This document shows, in pieces, positions 8,119 to 14,454 of a DNA stretch of 17,674 nucleotides. The stretch's first letter is position 1; every line of letters starts with the position of its first letter. The stretch spans positions 1 through 17,674 of the forward strand of contig JAFUWM010000216.1 of assembly GCA_017483425.1 (NCBI GenBank). The letters are read 5' to 3'. Source of the stretch: Lachnospiraceae bacterium (GTDB taxonomy: Bacteria; Bacillota; Clostridia; Lachnospirales; Lachnospiraceae). The translations under genes were made by a program, and so were the position numbers. Under the pieces are notes generated by a model, which saw only the letters and a program-made list of their open reading frames with translations, had not been told where the DNA came from and searched no databases.

Positions 8119-9327
8119 TTAGTTGCCTGAGCCCGTCTGTACCTTCTCAAATGCCCACTCGCCCGTCGCAGTATCGGCAGTCTTTATATAAGCCGTATCA
8201 CGGACTGCGTCACCAACTGAATCAAAGGCTATGGAGCCTGACACGCCGTCCCACTTCACTCCGGGGATCGCTGTCTTTATCGCGCCCTTGTCTCCCGAGC
8301 CTGCGGCCTTTATAGCCTCAAGAGCAACATAGTAAGCGTCATAGCCCATTGCCGTAACCGCCGATATCGTATCATTTCCGCCGTTTGCGGTAAGAGCGTC
8401 GGAGTTCCCGTTGATATATTCCTTTATGCCCTTATCAAAAGTATCGGAGCCGCCCTCCTGATAGAAGGTTGACACATAAAGCTGAAGGTTCGTGCCTTTT
8501 GTCGCCTCAAGCACCATATTGTCATCAAGCGTATCGGAACCAAGGAAAGGTATGCCTATATCAAGTGATGCCGCCTGCTCCATGATCTGCTTTGCGTACG
8601 CGATCGAAACAGGAGTGAATATAACCTCGGCGCCCTCACTCTTTGCCTTGTTTAAGTATGAAGTGAAGTCTGAGTTGTTGGTAGGGAATGAATCGGAAAT
8701 AACCTCTCCGCCCGCTGCTTCAAACACCTGTGTAAAGAATGCCACAAGACCCTGATCGTATTCGTTGCCGTTCTCTCCGAGGCAGTATGCCTTCTTTGCC
8801 GAGAACTTCTCCATAGCGAAATTCGCAAGAACGTCCGCCTGGAAATTATCAAGGAAGCAGATCCTGAAGTAGTAGTCATTGCCTGCTGTTACGTTGGGGT
8901 TTGTGCAGGTCACGCCGATAGCCGCAAGTCCGGCCTCCTCAAACTTGGGGCCTCCCGCCATGGAAACGCCTGAACCGTATGAACCAAGAACAAGCGAAAC
9001 ATCCTTTCCGACAAGCTCGGATGCCGCTGAGGGAGCCTTATCCGCCGAAGACCCGTTATCTGCCATTACAAGCTCGATATTGTAGGTCTTGCCGTTTAAG
9101 TCCACGGTAGGAGTCTCGGAATTCGCGTACTGCATACCAAGTATCTCCTTTTTGCCGCCGGATGCGGAATCTCCTGTAGACGGCTCAAACACGCCTATAC
9201 GGATCGTATCTCCTGACGACGCGCTGCTCTCCGCCGCTCCGCCTGAAGTATCGGCTGCTGACGAGCCGCAGGCCGCAAGACTCAGTGTCATAACGCCTGC
9301 CAGCATTACTGCAATGATCTTTTTCAT
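8119..9327 (-). CDS. livJ: Branched-chain/neutral amino acid ABC transporter, substrate-binding lipoprotein LivJ-like
   Basis: Extracytoplasmic receptor of the liv importer, lipid-anchored at the outer face of the membrane. The signal peptide starts MKKIIAVML and ends in lipobox LAAC (Cys20), followed by a Ser/Ala/Gly linker. The mature part is a periplasmic-binding-protein type I (Leu/Ile/Val-binding) fold: IRIGVFEPSTGDSASGG at the start, DNGSSADKA, a ligand-region GSYGSGVSMA, then FFTQVFEAAGGEV and a C-terminal half with AVTAMGYDAYYVALEAI. 402 residues fits the family. It is the first gene of the liv operon, with its own promoter (9413-9441) and a strong AGGAGGAG 6 nt before ATG. Specificity (Leu/Ile/Val, other neutral amino acid or amide) cannot be fixed from sequence. 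Confidence 0.95.
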   Translation of the reverse strand: MKKIIAVMLAGVMTLSLAACGSSAADTSGGAAESSASSGDTIRIGVFEPSTGDSASGGKKEILGMQYANSETPTVDLNGKTYNIELVMADNGSSADKAPSAASELVGKDVSLVLGSYGSGVSMAGGPKFEEAGLAAIGVTCTNPNVTAGNDYYFRICFLDNFQADVLANFAMEKFSAKKAYCLGENGNEYDQGLVAFFTQVFEAAGGEVISDSFPTNNSDFTSYLNKAKSEGAEVIFTPVSIAYAKQIMEQAASLDIGIPFLGSDTLDDNMVLEATKGTNLQLYVSTFYQEGGSDTFDKGIKEYINGNSDALTANGGNDTISAVTAMGYDAYYVALEAIKAAGSGDKGAIKTAIPGVKWDGVSGSIAFDSVGDAVRDTAYIKTADTATGEWAFEKVQTGSGN

Positions 9328-9333
9328 TTTGTT

Positions 9334-9341
9334 CTCCTCCT
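9334..9341 (-). promoter_or_regulatory. Strong ribosome binding site of livJ
   Basis: AGGAGGAG on the minus strand, 6 nt before the livJ ATG. It is the strongest ribosome site in the liv operon and contrasts with the weak site of livH. Confidence 0.85.
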
Positions 9342-9363
9342 GTCCTGTCTTTTAAGAGTAATA

Positions 9364-9394
9364 AAGACGTCACTGTGCCACGCAAGGACGTCTT
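9364..9394 (-). promoter_or_regulatory. Inverted repeat in the liv leader (paired GACGTC sites)
   Basis: A perfect 8-bp inverted repeat (AAGACGTC at 9394-9387 and GACGTCTT at 9371-9364 on the minus strand) encloses a 15-nt loop. Each arm contains the self-complementary hexamer GACGTC, and the two hexamers are 21 bp apart centre to centre, two helical turns. It begins about a dozen bases after the predicted transcription start and ends before the ribosome site. It could be a leader hairpin or a dimeric repressor operator. No known regulator is assigned. Confidence 0.55.
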
Positions 9395-9412
9395 CGTCAT
9401 AAACCGCATTAA

Positions 9413-9441
9413 ATTCTAACGGTTTTGCATGAAAATGTCAA
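9413..9441 (-). promoter_or_regulatory. Sigma-A type promoter of the liv operon
   Basis: On the minus strand there is a perfect TTGACA (9441-9436), a 17-bp spacer (9435-9419) and TAGAAT (9418-9413). The predicted start of transcription is near 9406, giving a leader of about 80 nt. The -35 box begins about 10 bp after the stop of the upstream lipoprotein gene. Confidence 0.85.
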
Positions 9442-9450
9442 AAAAACCTC

Positions 9451-11142
9451 TTACCCGGCATAGTATAACATTTCAAAAAGATCTCCTTCTTCAATAACAC
9501 CGTTTACCAGTTGAAGAAGACCGTCACTCAATATCAGTCGTACTATGCGGCCATCGGAAAGCTTTGCGTCAACTATTTCTTTGCCGTCAGTACGATAAAG
9601 AGTATAATTTTCTCCTATGGGTATCAGTACGTCCTTATCCGTCACCGTGCCATCCTCGTCTACCACATCAGTCTGAAGCTCTGCTTTTGACGTAAGAGTA
9701 TAGCCGTCAGGTATTCTCAGATAGTCTCCCTTAAGCTTCGGAAAACCGTCCGCACCTGCCTCATACTCTCCATATGCGGAATAAGTGGAAAGCAGATCGC
9801 ATCTTTTTCCCAGCTCCATGTTTCCGGGATCCAGAGGAAGTATATCGCCGTACCGGCCGTTTCCTTCATCATAATAATAACGATATTGTAAATTATAAAT
9901 GCCGCCGCCATCGCTTAACGTCAGTTTACCGTTTAATCCGGCCACTAAAAGCTGTGTTACGTCATCATCCATACTTGTATTTATATAAATATAATCTTTA
10001 CCGTCATCGGTGTGCATAATAAATGATCTGAGTCCGTAGCAGTAGAGTTCGCCTTTACTGACTGTTTCTCCTCCCCTGCTCACACTGACCGTCTGGAAAT
10101 AGCCGCTTTCATCAAGATCAGTTTTTTCAACCCTGACCTGCTCTGCCTTTCCGTCAACAGCGTATTTATTATCAAGATCAGTAATATATGAAATATACGC
10201 CCCGTCTGCGGCAAAATCCTCCTTGAAAAGAGAAGGCTCCTCATCATAAAGTATCTTAACCACCTGATCTCCATAGGCATACGCGCTGATCCCGTAAGGT
10301 GAAAAATAAAATGCTATGCCATCCGGGTCCAGTGTGAAATCATAAGCATATACATAGTTTCCATCCTGATCCCCACTGTCCAAAGCAGACATATCATATT
10401 CGGAAAGATTCTCATGCAGATCAAAATATTCCACATCCGGATAATCGGATGTCAGCTTCTCCTCCAATATCCCGTTCAGCTTACTCTGATCCGCTACCAC
10501 ATCCGAAAGCCTTATTCTCTCACCTGTTCTCGGATATATATTATACGTCTCATAATAATAATCCGGGTGGGCGCCTCCGAGAAAACCGTTTAGTACCCTT
10601 ACGAAACTGACACATTTGTCATCCGCCCTTTTCAGTACGTCATCGGCATAGTGCGAATAATATGCCTGGGTTTCGCTATCTCCCATCTGCCTTGAAAAAT
10701 CAAGCGCATCCCTGTCATATTCCCTGATCTCATCCCTGAAAGCCTTTTCCTCATCATCAGCAAGCTTCTGCAGTGTACCGGCAAGCCTCGGATATGCTTT
10801 CTCCGTATCAAATGTGCACAGTATGTGATTGCCGAAGCTTCTGAAATAGACGTTACCAGTGTCCTCTGAGTACCGGCTTTCATCAAAGTAAGTATTTATA
10901 AGCTCCATATTACCCGCGCCGGATGATGTCTCTGCCGTTTCATTATCCGGTATGGCGTCTTCTGATACCTTATCTTCAGATATTTCTTCACTTTGAGCCG
11001 TTTCGTCTCCCCCGGAAACAGCAGACATTATCTGATGGTCATCCTGCGTGACCGTCATGTTTTCACTGCTTCCGCATCCCGCAAAAACAGCCGCCCCGGC
11101 AGTAATTATAAATGCTAATACAATCTTAATCCTCATCTTCAT
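9451..11142 (-). CDS. Lipoprotein with RsiV-type DUF3298 domain
   Basis: 563-residue predicted lipoprotein of unknown function. Signal peptide MKMRIKIVLAFIITAG.. with lipobox FAGC (Cys23), then an acidic, low-complexity linker (about 30-77). A domain resembling DUF3298, the extracellular part of RsiV/PdaC-like proteins, follows: GFLGGAHPDYYYETYN (about 187-201), TGERIRLSDV, and FTLDPDGIAFYFSPYGISAY (269-288). The C-terminal third is beta-rich and not recognised. It would sit on the outer face of the membrane. It starts 6 bp after the acyl ligase stop, so it is probably the last gene of that operon. The ribosome site is weak (AGGGTG about 11 nt upstream), suggesting coupling to the ligase. There is no transmembrane anchor of the RsiV kind and no ECF sigma gene nearby, so an anti-sigma role is not supported. 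Confidence 0.85.
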   Translation of the reverse strand: MKMRIKIVLAFIITAGAAVFAGCGSSENMTVTQDDHQIMSAVSGGDETAQSEEISEDKVSEDAIPDNETAETSSGAGNMELINTYFDESRYSEDTGNVYFRSFGNHILCTFDTEKAYPRLAGTLQKLADDEEKAFRDEIREYDRDALDFSRQMGDSETQAYYSHYADDVLKRADDKCVSFVRVLNGFLGGAHPDYYYETYNIYPRTGERIRLSDVVADQSKLNGILEEKLTSDYPDVEYFDLHENLSEYDMSALDSGDQDGNYVYAYDFTLDPDGIAFYFSPYGISAYAYGDQVVKILYDEEPSLFKEDFAADGAYISYITDLDNKYAVDGKAEQVRVEKTDLDESGYFQTVSVSRGGETVSKGELYCYGLRSFIMHTDDGKDYIYINTSMDDDVTQLLVAGLNGKLTLSDGGGIYNLQYRYYYDEGNGRYGDILPLDPGNMELGKRCDLLSTYSAYGEYEAGADGFPKLKGDYLRIPDGYTLTSKAELQTDVVDEDGTVTDKDVLIPIGENYTLYRTDGKEIVDAKLSDGRIVRLILSDGLLQLVNGVIEEGDLFEMLYYAG

Positions 11143-11148
11143 GATCTT

Positions 11149-12711
11149 TTATTCACCCTGTGACTCATCTATATCAGCCTTCGCGCGTACGATCTTTTTT
11201 GTGGAATTCTTTATAAAAGGGTTCTTACGAACTATGAGTTCGGTTATAGCCCGGTATGTGGGCTGCGTCTTATTATATCCGTCTATAATCTCCTGAAGCT
11301 TTGTCCGGGCATCCTCTATAGTAAGCCCTTCCCTTTCCATAAGGTCAGGATCAGGATAGATACGGGCGCACAGGCCGTTATTCTCCCCCGTGATGACAGC
11401 TTCCCCTATAAGCTCATGCGTAAGCAGGGCGTTCTCAATCTCTTCGGGAGAGATATTTTCACCGTTACTGAGTATTATAAGATTCTTTAACCTACCCGTG
11501 ATAAAGAGATAACCGTCCTCGTCAAGATATCCAAGATCTCCTGTCCTTAACCACCCGTCGGAAAATGCTTCCTCTGTCTCCTTCGGCATCTTATAATAGC
11601 CCTTCATGACATTGGTGCCTTTCACCTGTATCTCCCCGTCCACGAAGCGAACCTGCATGTTTGCAAGCGGCTTCCCTACAGATCCCGGCTTGTTCCCGAT
11701 CTCTCCGTTGGTGCTTATGGTCGGCGAGCACTCAGACATACCGTATCCTTCGCAGACCTGTATCCCGTATTCTTCAAAGGCATGGATATAGGACGGATCC
11801 AGATGCGCTCCTCCCGAAAAAATATAGGTCAGATTCCCTCCCAGTATCTCCTTCGCGATCTCCCTCTTTGGCCTTGACTCGTCAGCCGCCTGAAGCCTCT
11901 TATATACGGTCTCTATCATAAGCGGAACCATCAGCAGTATCTGCGGCTGAACCTTTGCTATATTCCTCAGCATATGAAGAAGCGTGTCATTGATATAAAT
12001 TGTAGCAGCCATGGAAAAGCCCTTCATCCAGTCCATCACAAGGCAGTACGCGTGATGCACGGGCAGCACCGAGAGCATGGTAGTCCCGGGCTTAAAGGAT
12101 ACTATGACGTTTGTCACATCATCATAGAAATTACGCTGTGTAAGCATGACGCCTTTGCTCTTGCCGGTTGTGCCGGAGGTGAAGATTATCGTGCATACAT
12201 CATCCGGCTCCGGCCTCTTGTCAGACGGAAGGCTGCCGGAGTCCGCATCCTTTATCAGTTCATCAAAAGTCAGGGTATCCTCATCCGCCGTATCCTTTTC
12301 ACCGGACAATATAACAAAAAGCCTGACCTGAGGACATTCCGGACGGATAGTCTCTATATACCCCGCAAGCTTTGGCGATATCATGACCGCCTCGGAATCA
12401 GAGCGCCTTATCAGGTCGCACAGCTCTGAAACCGGTAGCACGGGGTCAAGCGGCACGGCCGTTATCCTGGTTCCTACGATCCCGAAATAAGTCACTATCC
12501 ACTCATAGCTTCCCGTGCCTATGAGCGCTATATGCTGTCCCTCAAAGCCTCTTTTTAACAGCGCGTCAGATACCTTCAGGCGATCCCTGTCAAACTCGCT
12601 GTAGCTTTTCGAGCAGATGTCTTTTTTATTAAGCCATCTGACCGCAGGTATATCGGGATGCTCCTTTACGGTACCCTCCAAAAGTTCCGCGATGATATGT
12701 CCGTCTGCCAT
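11149..12711 (-). CDS. AMP-forming acyl ligase (acyl-CoA synthetase / acyl-ACP ligase superfamily)
   Basis: 520-residue ANL-superfamily enzyme, expected to activate a carboxylic acid with ATP to an acyl-adenylate and pass it to a thiol. P-loop TSGTTGKSKG (178-187), adenine motif YGMSE (323-327), TGD (390-392), hinge region GRLKN (406-410) and a C-terminal catalytic-lysine motif KNSTKKI (Lys506). The large and small domains are both complete. The sequence resembles long-chain acyl-CoA/fatty-acid ligases (SNGENISPEEIE) more than amino-acid-adenylating domains. Given the neighbouring ACP, the thiol acceptor may be the carrier's phosphopantetheine instead of CoA; that is inference. AAGGAG lies 7 nt before ATG. 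It is 78 bp after the ACP gene and 6 bp before the lipoprotein gene. The acid substrate is unknown. Confidence 0.92.
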   Translation of the reverse strand: MADGHIIAELLEGTVKEHPDIPAVRWLNKKDICSKSYSEFDRDRLKVSDALLKRGFEGQHIALIGTGSYEWIVTYFGIVGTRITAVPLDPVLPVSELCDLIRRSDSEAVMISPKLAGYIETIRPECPQVRLFVILSGEKDTADEDTLTFDELIKDADSGSLPSDKRPEPDDVCTIIFTSGTTGKSKGVMLTQRNFYDDVTNVIVSFKPGTTMLSVLPVHHAYCLVMDWMKGFSMAATIYINDTLLHMLRNIAKVQPQILLMVPLMIETVYKRLQAADESRPKREIAKEILGGNLTYIFSGGAHLDPSYIHAFEEYGIQVCEGYGMSECSPTISTNGEIGNKPGSVGKPLANMQVRFVDGEIQVKGTNVMKGYYKMPKETEEAFSDGWLRTGDLGYLDEDGYLFITGRLKNLIILSNGENISPEEIENALLTHELIGEAVITGENNGLCARIYPDPDLMEREGLTIEDARTKLQEIIDGYNKTQPTYRAITELIVRKNPFIKNSTKKIVRAKADIDESQGE

Positions 12712-12734
12712 GATATTGCTCCTTTATAATTGCG

Positions 12735-12767
12735 TTTTGACACATATCAAAGAAATACGGGTCAAAA
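12735..12767 (-). other. Intercistronic stem-loop between ACP and ligase genes
   Basis: In the 78-bp gap the transcript can fold a 13-position stem with one mismatch and one G-U pair (outer arms UUUUGAC / GUCAAAA) closing a 7-nt loop at 12748-12754. No U-tract follows on the minus strand, so it is not a normal terminator. It lies 3' of the ACP stop and 5' of the ligase ribosome site, where it could protect the ACP message or attenuate read-through. Confidence 0.6.
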
Positions 12768-12789
12768 ACCTGTAACTGTGATGCTATGG

Positions 12790-13017
12790 TCAAAGAGTGT
12801 TCAGGTAGTCCAGAGCCTCCCCTATAGTGGTTATCTTCAGGGCTTCTTCCTCTTCAAGCTCTATATCGAAAGTATCCTCGATGTCTCCGAGAAAAGTCAT
12901 GAAAGCAAGCGAGTTAAAGCCCAGATCTTCCCTGAATCGCATCTCATGGGTAAGCTCGTCCGCTGGTTTGTCACAATATTTTGCCACGATCTCCAAAAAC
13001 TGTTTTTCCTTTTCCAT
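12790..13017 (-). CDS. Discrete acyl carrier protein
   Basis: 75-residue acidic carrier protein of the ACP/PCP family, which would carry acyl or aminoacyl groups on a phosphopantetheine arm attached to Ser36. The four-helix pattern is clear: helix I at 1-15, RFREDLGFNSLAFM leading into helix II, then an acidic recognition region (DIEDTFDIELEEEEA) and a hydrophobic C-terminus (TIGEALDYLNTL). The attachment motif reads Asn-Ser-Leu in place of the usual Asp-Ser-Leu. AGGAGG is 5 nt before ATG, the best ribosome site of the operon, fitting a need for excess carrier. It sits between the condensation-like gene (21 bp upstream) and the acyl ligase (78 bp downstream), so it probably serves these two, not general fatty acid synthesis. 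Confidence 0.92.
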   Translation of the reverse strand: MEKEKQFLEIVAKYCDKPADELTHEMRFREDLGFNSLAFMTFLGDIEDTFDIELEEEEALKITTIGEALDYLNTL

Positions 13018-13038
13018 TTGTTCCTCCTAAAAATAAAT

Positions 13039-14430
13039 CTATAACGTGTTTATTAGCTCTCCAATCGTCAGATCCGGCTCTTCGATCCCTCTGAACATTA
13101 TCTTCATCATATAATAATACAGGGTCTGCATATCCTCATATGAAAGAACCGCCTTTTGATAATGGTAATCAAAGATCATCCCGCCGTCATTGCTGCTGTG
13201 CGTTACCGTGAGATATATCCTCTTCGTCGCAGCCCCGTTCGGATACCAGACGGAGCGCACGTTTATCCCTTTCAGATGCTCATTCTGCATCCTTACCGGC
13301 ATCGGCTGGTAGGTAAGTGACATTGATATATATTCCGTATTGTCCGGAGCGCCGTAAATCTCCTTAAGCATACGGTCTACCTCCACCGGGTCAAAGTTGC
13401 AGTGCATGTACACGCGGTTCTGTATATTCTGCACCTCGTACAAGGCGTCAAGGAATTCCGTATCCGGCGTGATTATCGTCCTGCATGGGAATGAAAGCAC
13501 CCTGCTCCCTCCGCAGGTCCATTCAGCATGTGTCGAACGCCTTGATACGAAATTGCGCAGGGTGATGTCCTCCTGTCCGCCATTGCACTTTGAGAGATAT
13601 GTGCGCATGGCAAGCAGTATGAGGTTCGTCATTGATACTCCCTGCGTCGCGCAGAAATCAAGCAGTCCCTGTGTAGGCCCAGGCTCAAGATGAAAATCCG
13701 CGACCCCCACCGAACGATCCTTAAGCTCCACGTCGGCAGCCCTAAGACTCTTGTCCTTATGGCGTTTACGGCTCTCCTGCAGTATCTTCGGACCCTTGAT
13801 GTCAGAGTAGATCGGCTCTCCGTTTTCTGTCAGGTAGTCCCTCCAGAATTTCTCATCCTTTGCTCTCCTCTTCTCATTGCCTGCTTTTTCAAGGTCTGTC
13901 TGCAGCACCTCCTCAAAGGATGTGAGAGGATCGGGATACCTGGAGCCGAACCTGTAGTGGCAGTAGAGCTCCATTATGTCATTTATCATGACGATAAGCC
14001 CTGACGAATCAGTGAGCCTGTGATCGATATGGACATACATGCCGTTATATCCCTCCGGCATCTTTACCATCGTAAATTCCACCATGGGGATATCGGGATC
14101 ATTGAACTCCTCAAAGGTCTTTTGCTGAAGAAAAGCATCCGCCTCCTCCATGGACTTTCCCGAAAGATCTATAAAAGGAATATCTCTCGGATCATTCGGG
14201 GCTATATACTGCATCACGTTTCCGTCCTTGTCCGGCGCGGTAAACCTGAGCCTTAAGCAGTCCGCCCTCTTTATCTCCTCCTCTATGCACTGCTTCAAAA
14301 GGCCGAACTTTATCTCTGTCTGCAGCCCTGAAAAGATACTGATATTACAGCATCTCTGCGTGCCGGTCTCCTTTATGGGAAGATACTGAAGCATCTGTCC
14401 GACATTCAGAGGATATAATTTCTTTGTCAT
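13039..14430 (-). CDS. Stand-alone condensation-domain-like acyltransferase
   Basis: 463-residue protein of the NRPS condensation / CoA-dependent acyltransferase fold, expected to transfer a carrier-bound acyl group to an amine or alcohol acceptor. The N-terminal LYPLNVGQMLQYLP resembles the C1 motif. The active-site HHxxxDG appears as DHRLTDS (136-142): the second, catalytic His137 and the structural Asp141 are kept, the first His is Asp and the Gly is Ser. A later LSFPCRTII stretch lies in the region of the C-terminal subdomain. It is not fused to adenylation or carrier domains; these are separate genes downstream. I prefer ATG 14430 (AGGAG at 6 nt) over the GTG one codon earlier. The gap is 24 bp from the hydrolase and 21 bp to the ACP. 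No signal peptide, so cytoplasmic. Acceptor and donor are unknown. Confidence 0.85.
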   Translation of the reverse strand: MTKKLYPLNVGQMLQYLPIKETGTQRCCNISIFSGLQTEIKFGLLKQCIEEEIKRADCLRLRFTAPDKDGNVMQYIAPNDPRDIPFIDLSGKSMEEADAFLQQKTFEEFNDPDIPMVEFTMVKMPEGYNGMYVHIDHRLTDSSGLIVMINDIMELYCHYRFGSRYPDPLTSFEEVLQTDLEKAGNEKRRAKDEKFWRDYLTENGEPIYSDIKGPKILQESRKRHKDKSLRAADVELKDRSVGVADFHLEPGPTQGLLDFCATQGVSMTNLILLAMRTYLSKCNGGQEDITLRNFVSRRSTHAEWTCGGSRVLSFPCRTIITPDTEFLDALYEVQNIQNRVYMHCNFDPVEVDRMLKEIYGAPDNTEYISMSLTYQPMPVRMQNEHLKGINVRSVWYPNGAATKRIYLTVTHSSNDGGMIFDYHYQKAVLSYEDMQTLYYYMMKIMFRGIEEPDLTIGELINTL

Positions 14431-14454
14431 CACGCTCTCCTGTTCTTTCTGATA

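Noticed and set aside
9328..9450. T-box or other known amino acid riboswitch in the liv leader
   Set aside because: The leader is about 80 nt, too short for a T-box, with no T-box core sequence. Only the GACGTC inverted repeat is visible.
9440..9460. Terminator at the T-run after the lipoprotein gene
   Set aside because: A run of seven T follows the stop on the minus strand, but I find no stem-loop in front of it. The run is part of the livJ promoter -35 context.
12723..12750. Promoter TTGATA-N16-TATAAA in front of the acyl ligase gene
   Set aside because: The -10 box overlaps the ribosome site, so transcripts would begin almost at the ATG and lose AAGGAG. The -35 half lies in the stem-loop, which explains the sequence better.
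11149..13017. Ligase plus carrier as a D-alanylation (dlt) system
   Set aside because: No DltB-type membrane acyltransferase or DltD is present. The ligase resembles fatty-acid ligases, and the next gene upstream is a soluble condensation-fold protein.
12730..13044. Plus-strand frame of 104 codons covering the ACP region
   Set aside because: It is the complement of the ACP gene, which has a clear family pattern and an AGGAGG ribosome site on the minus strand.
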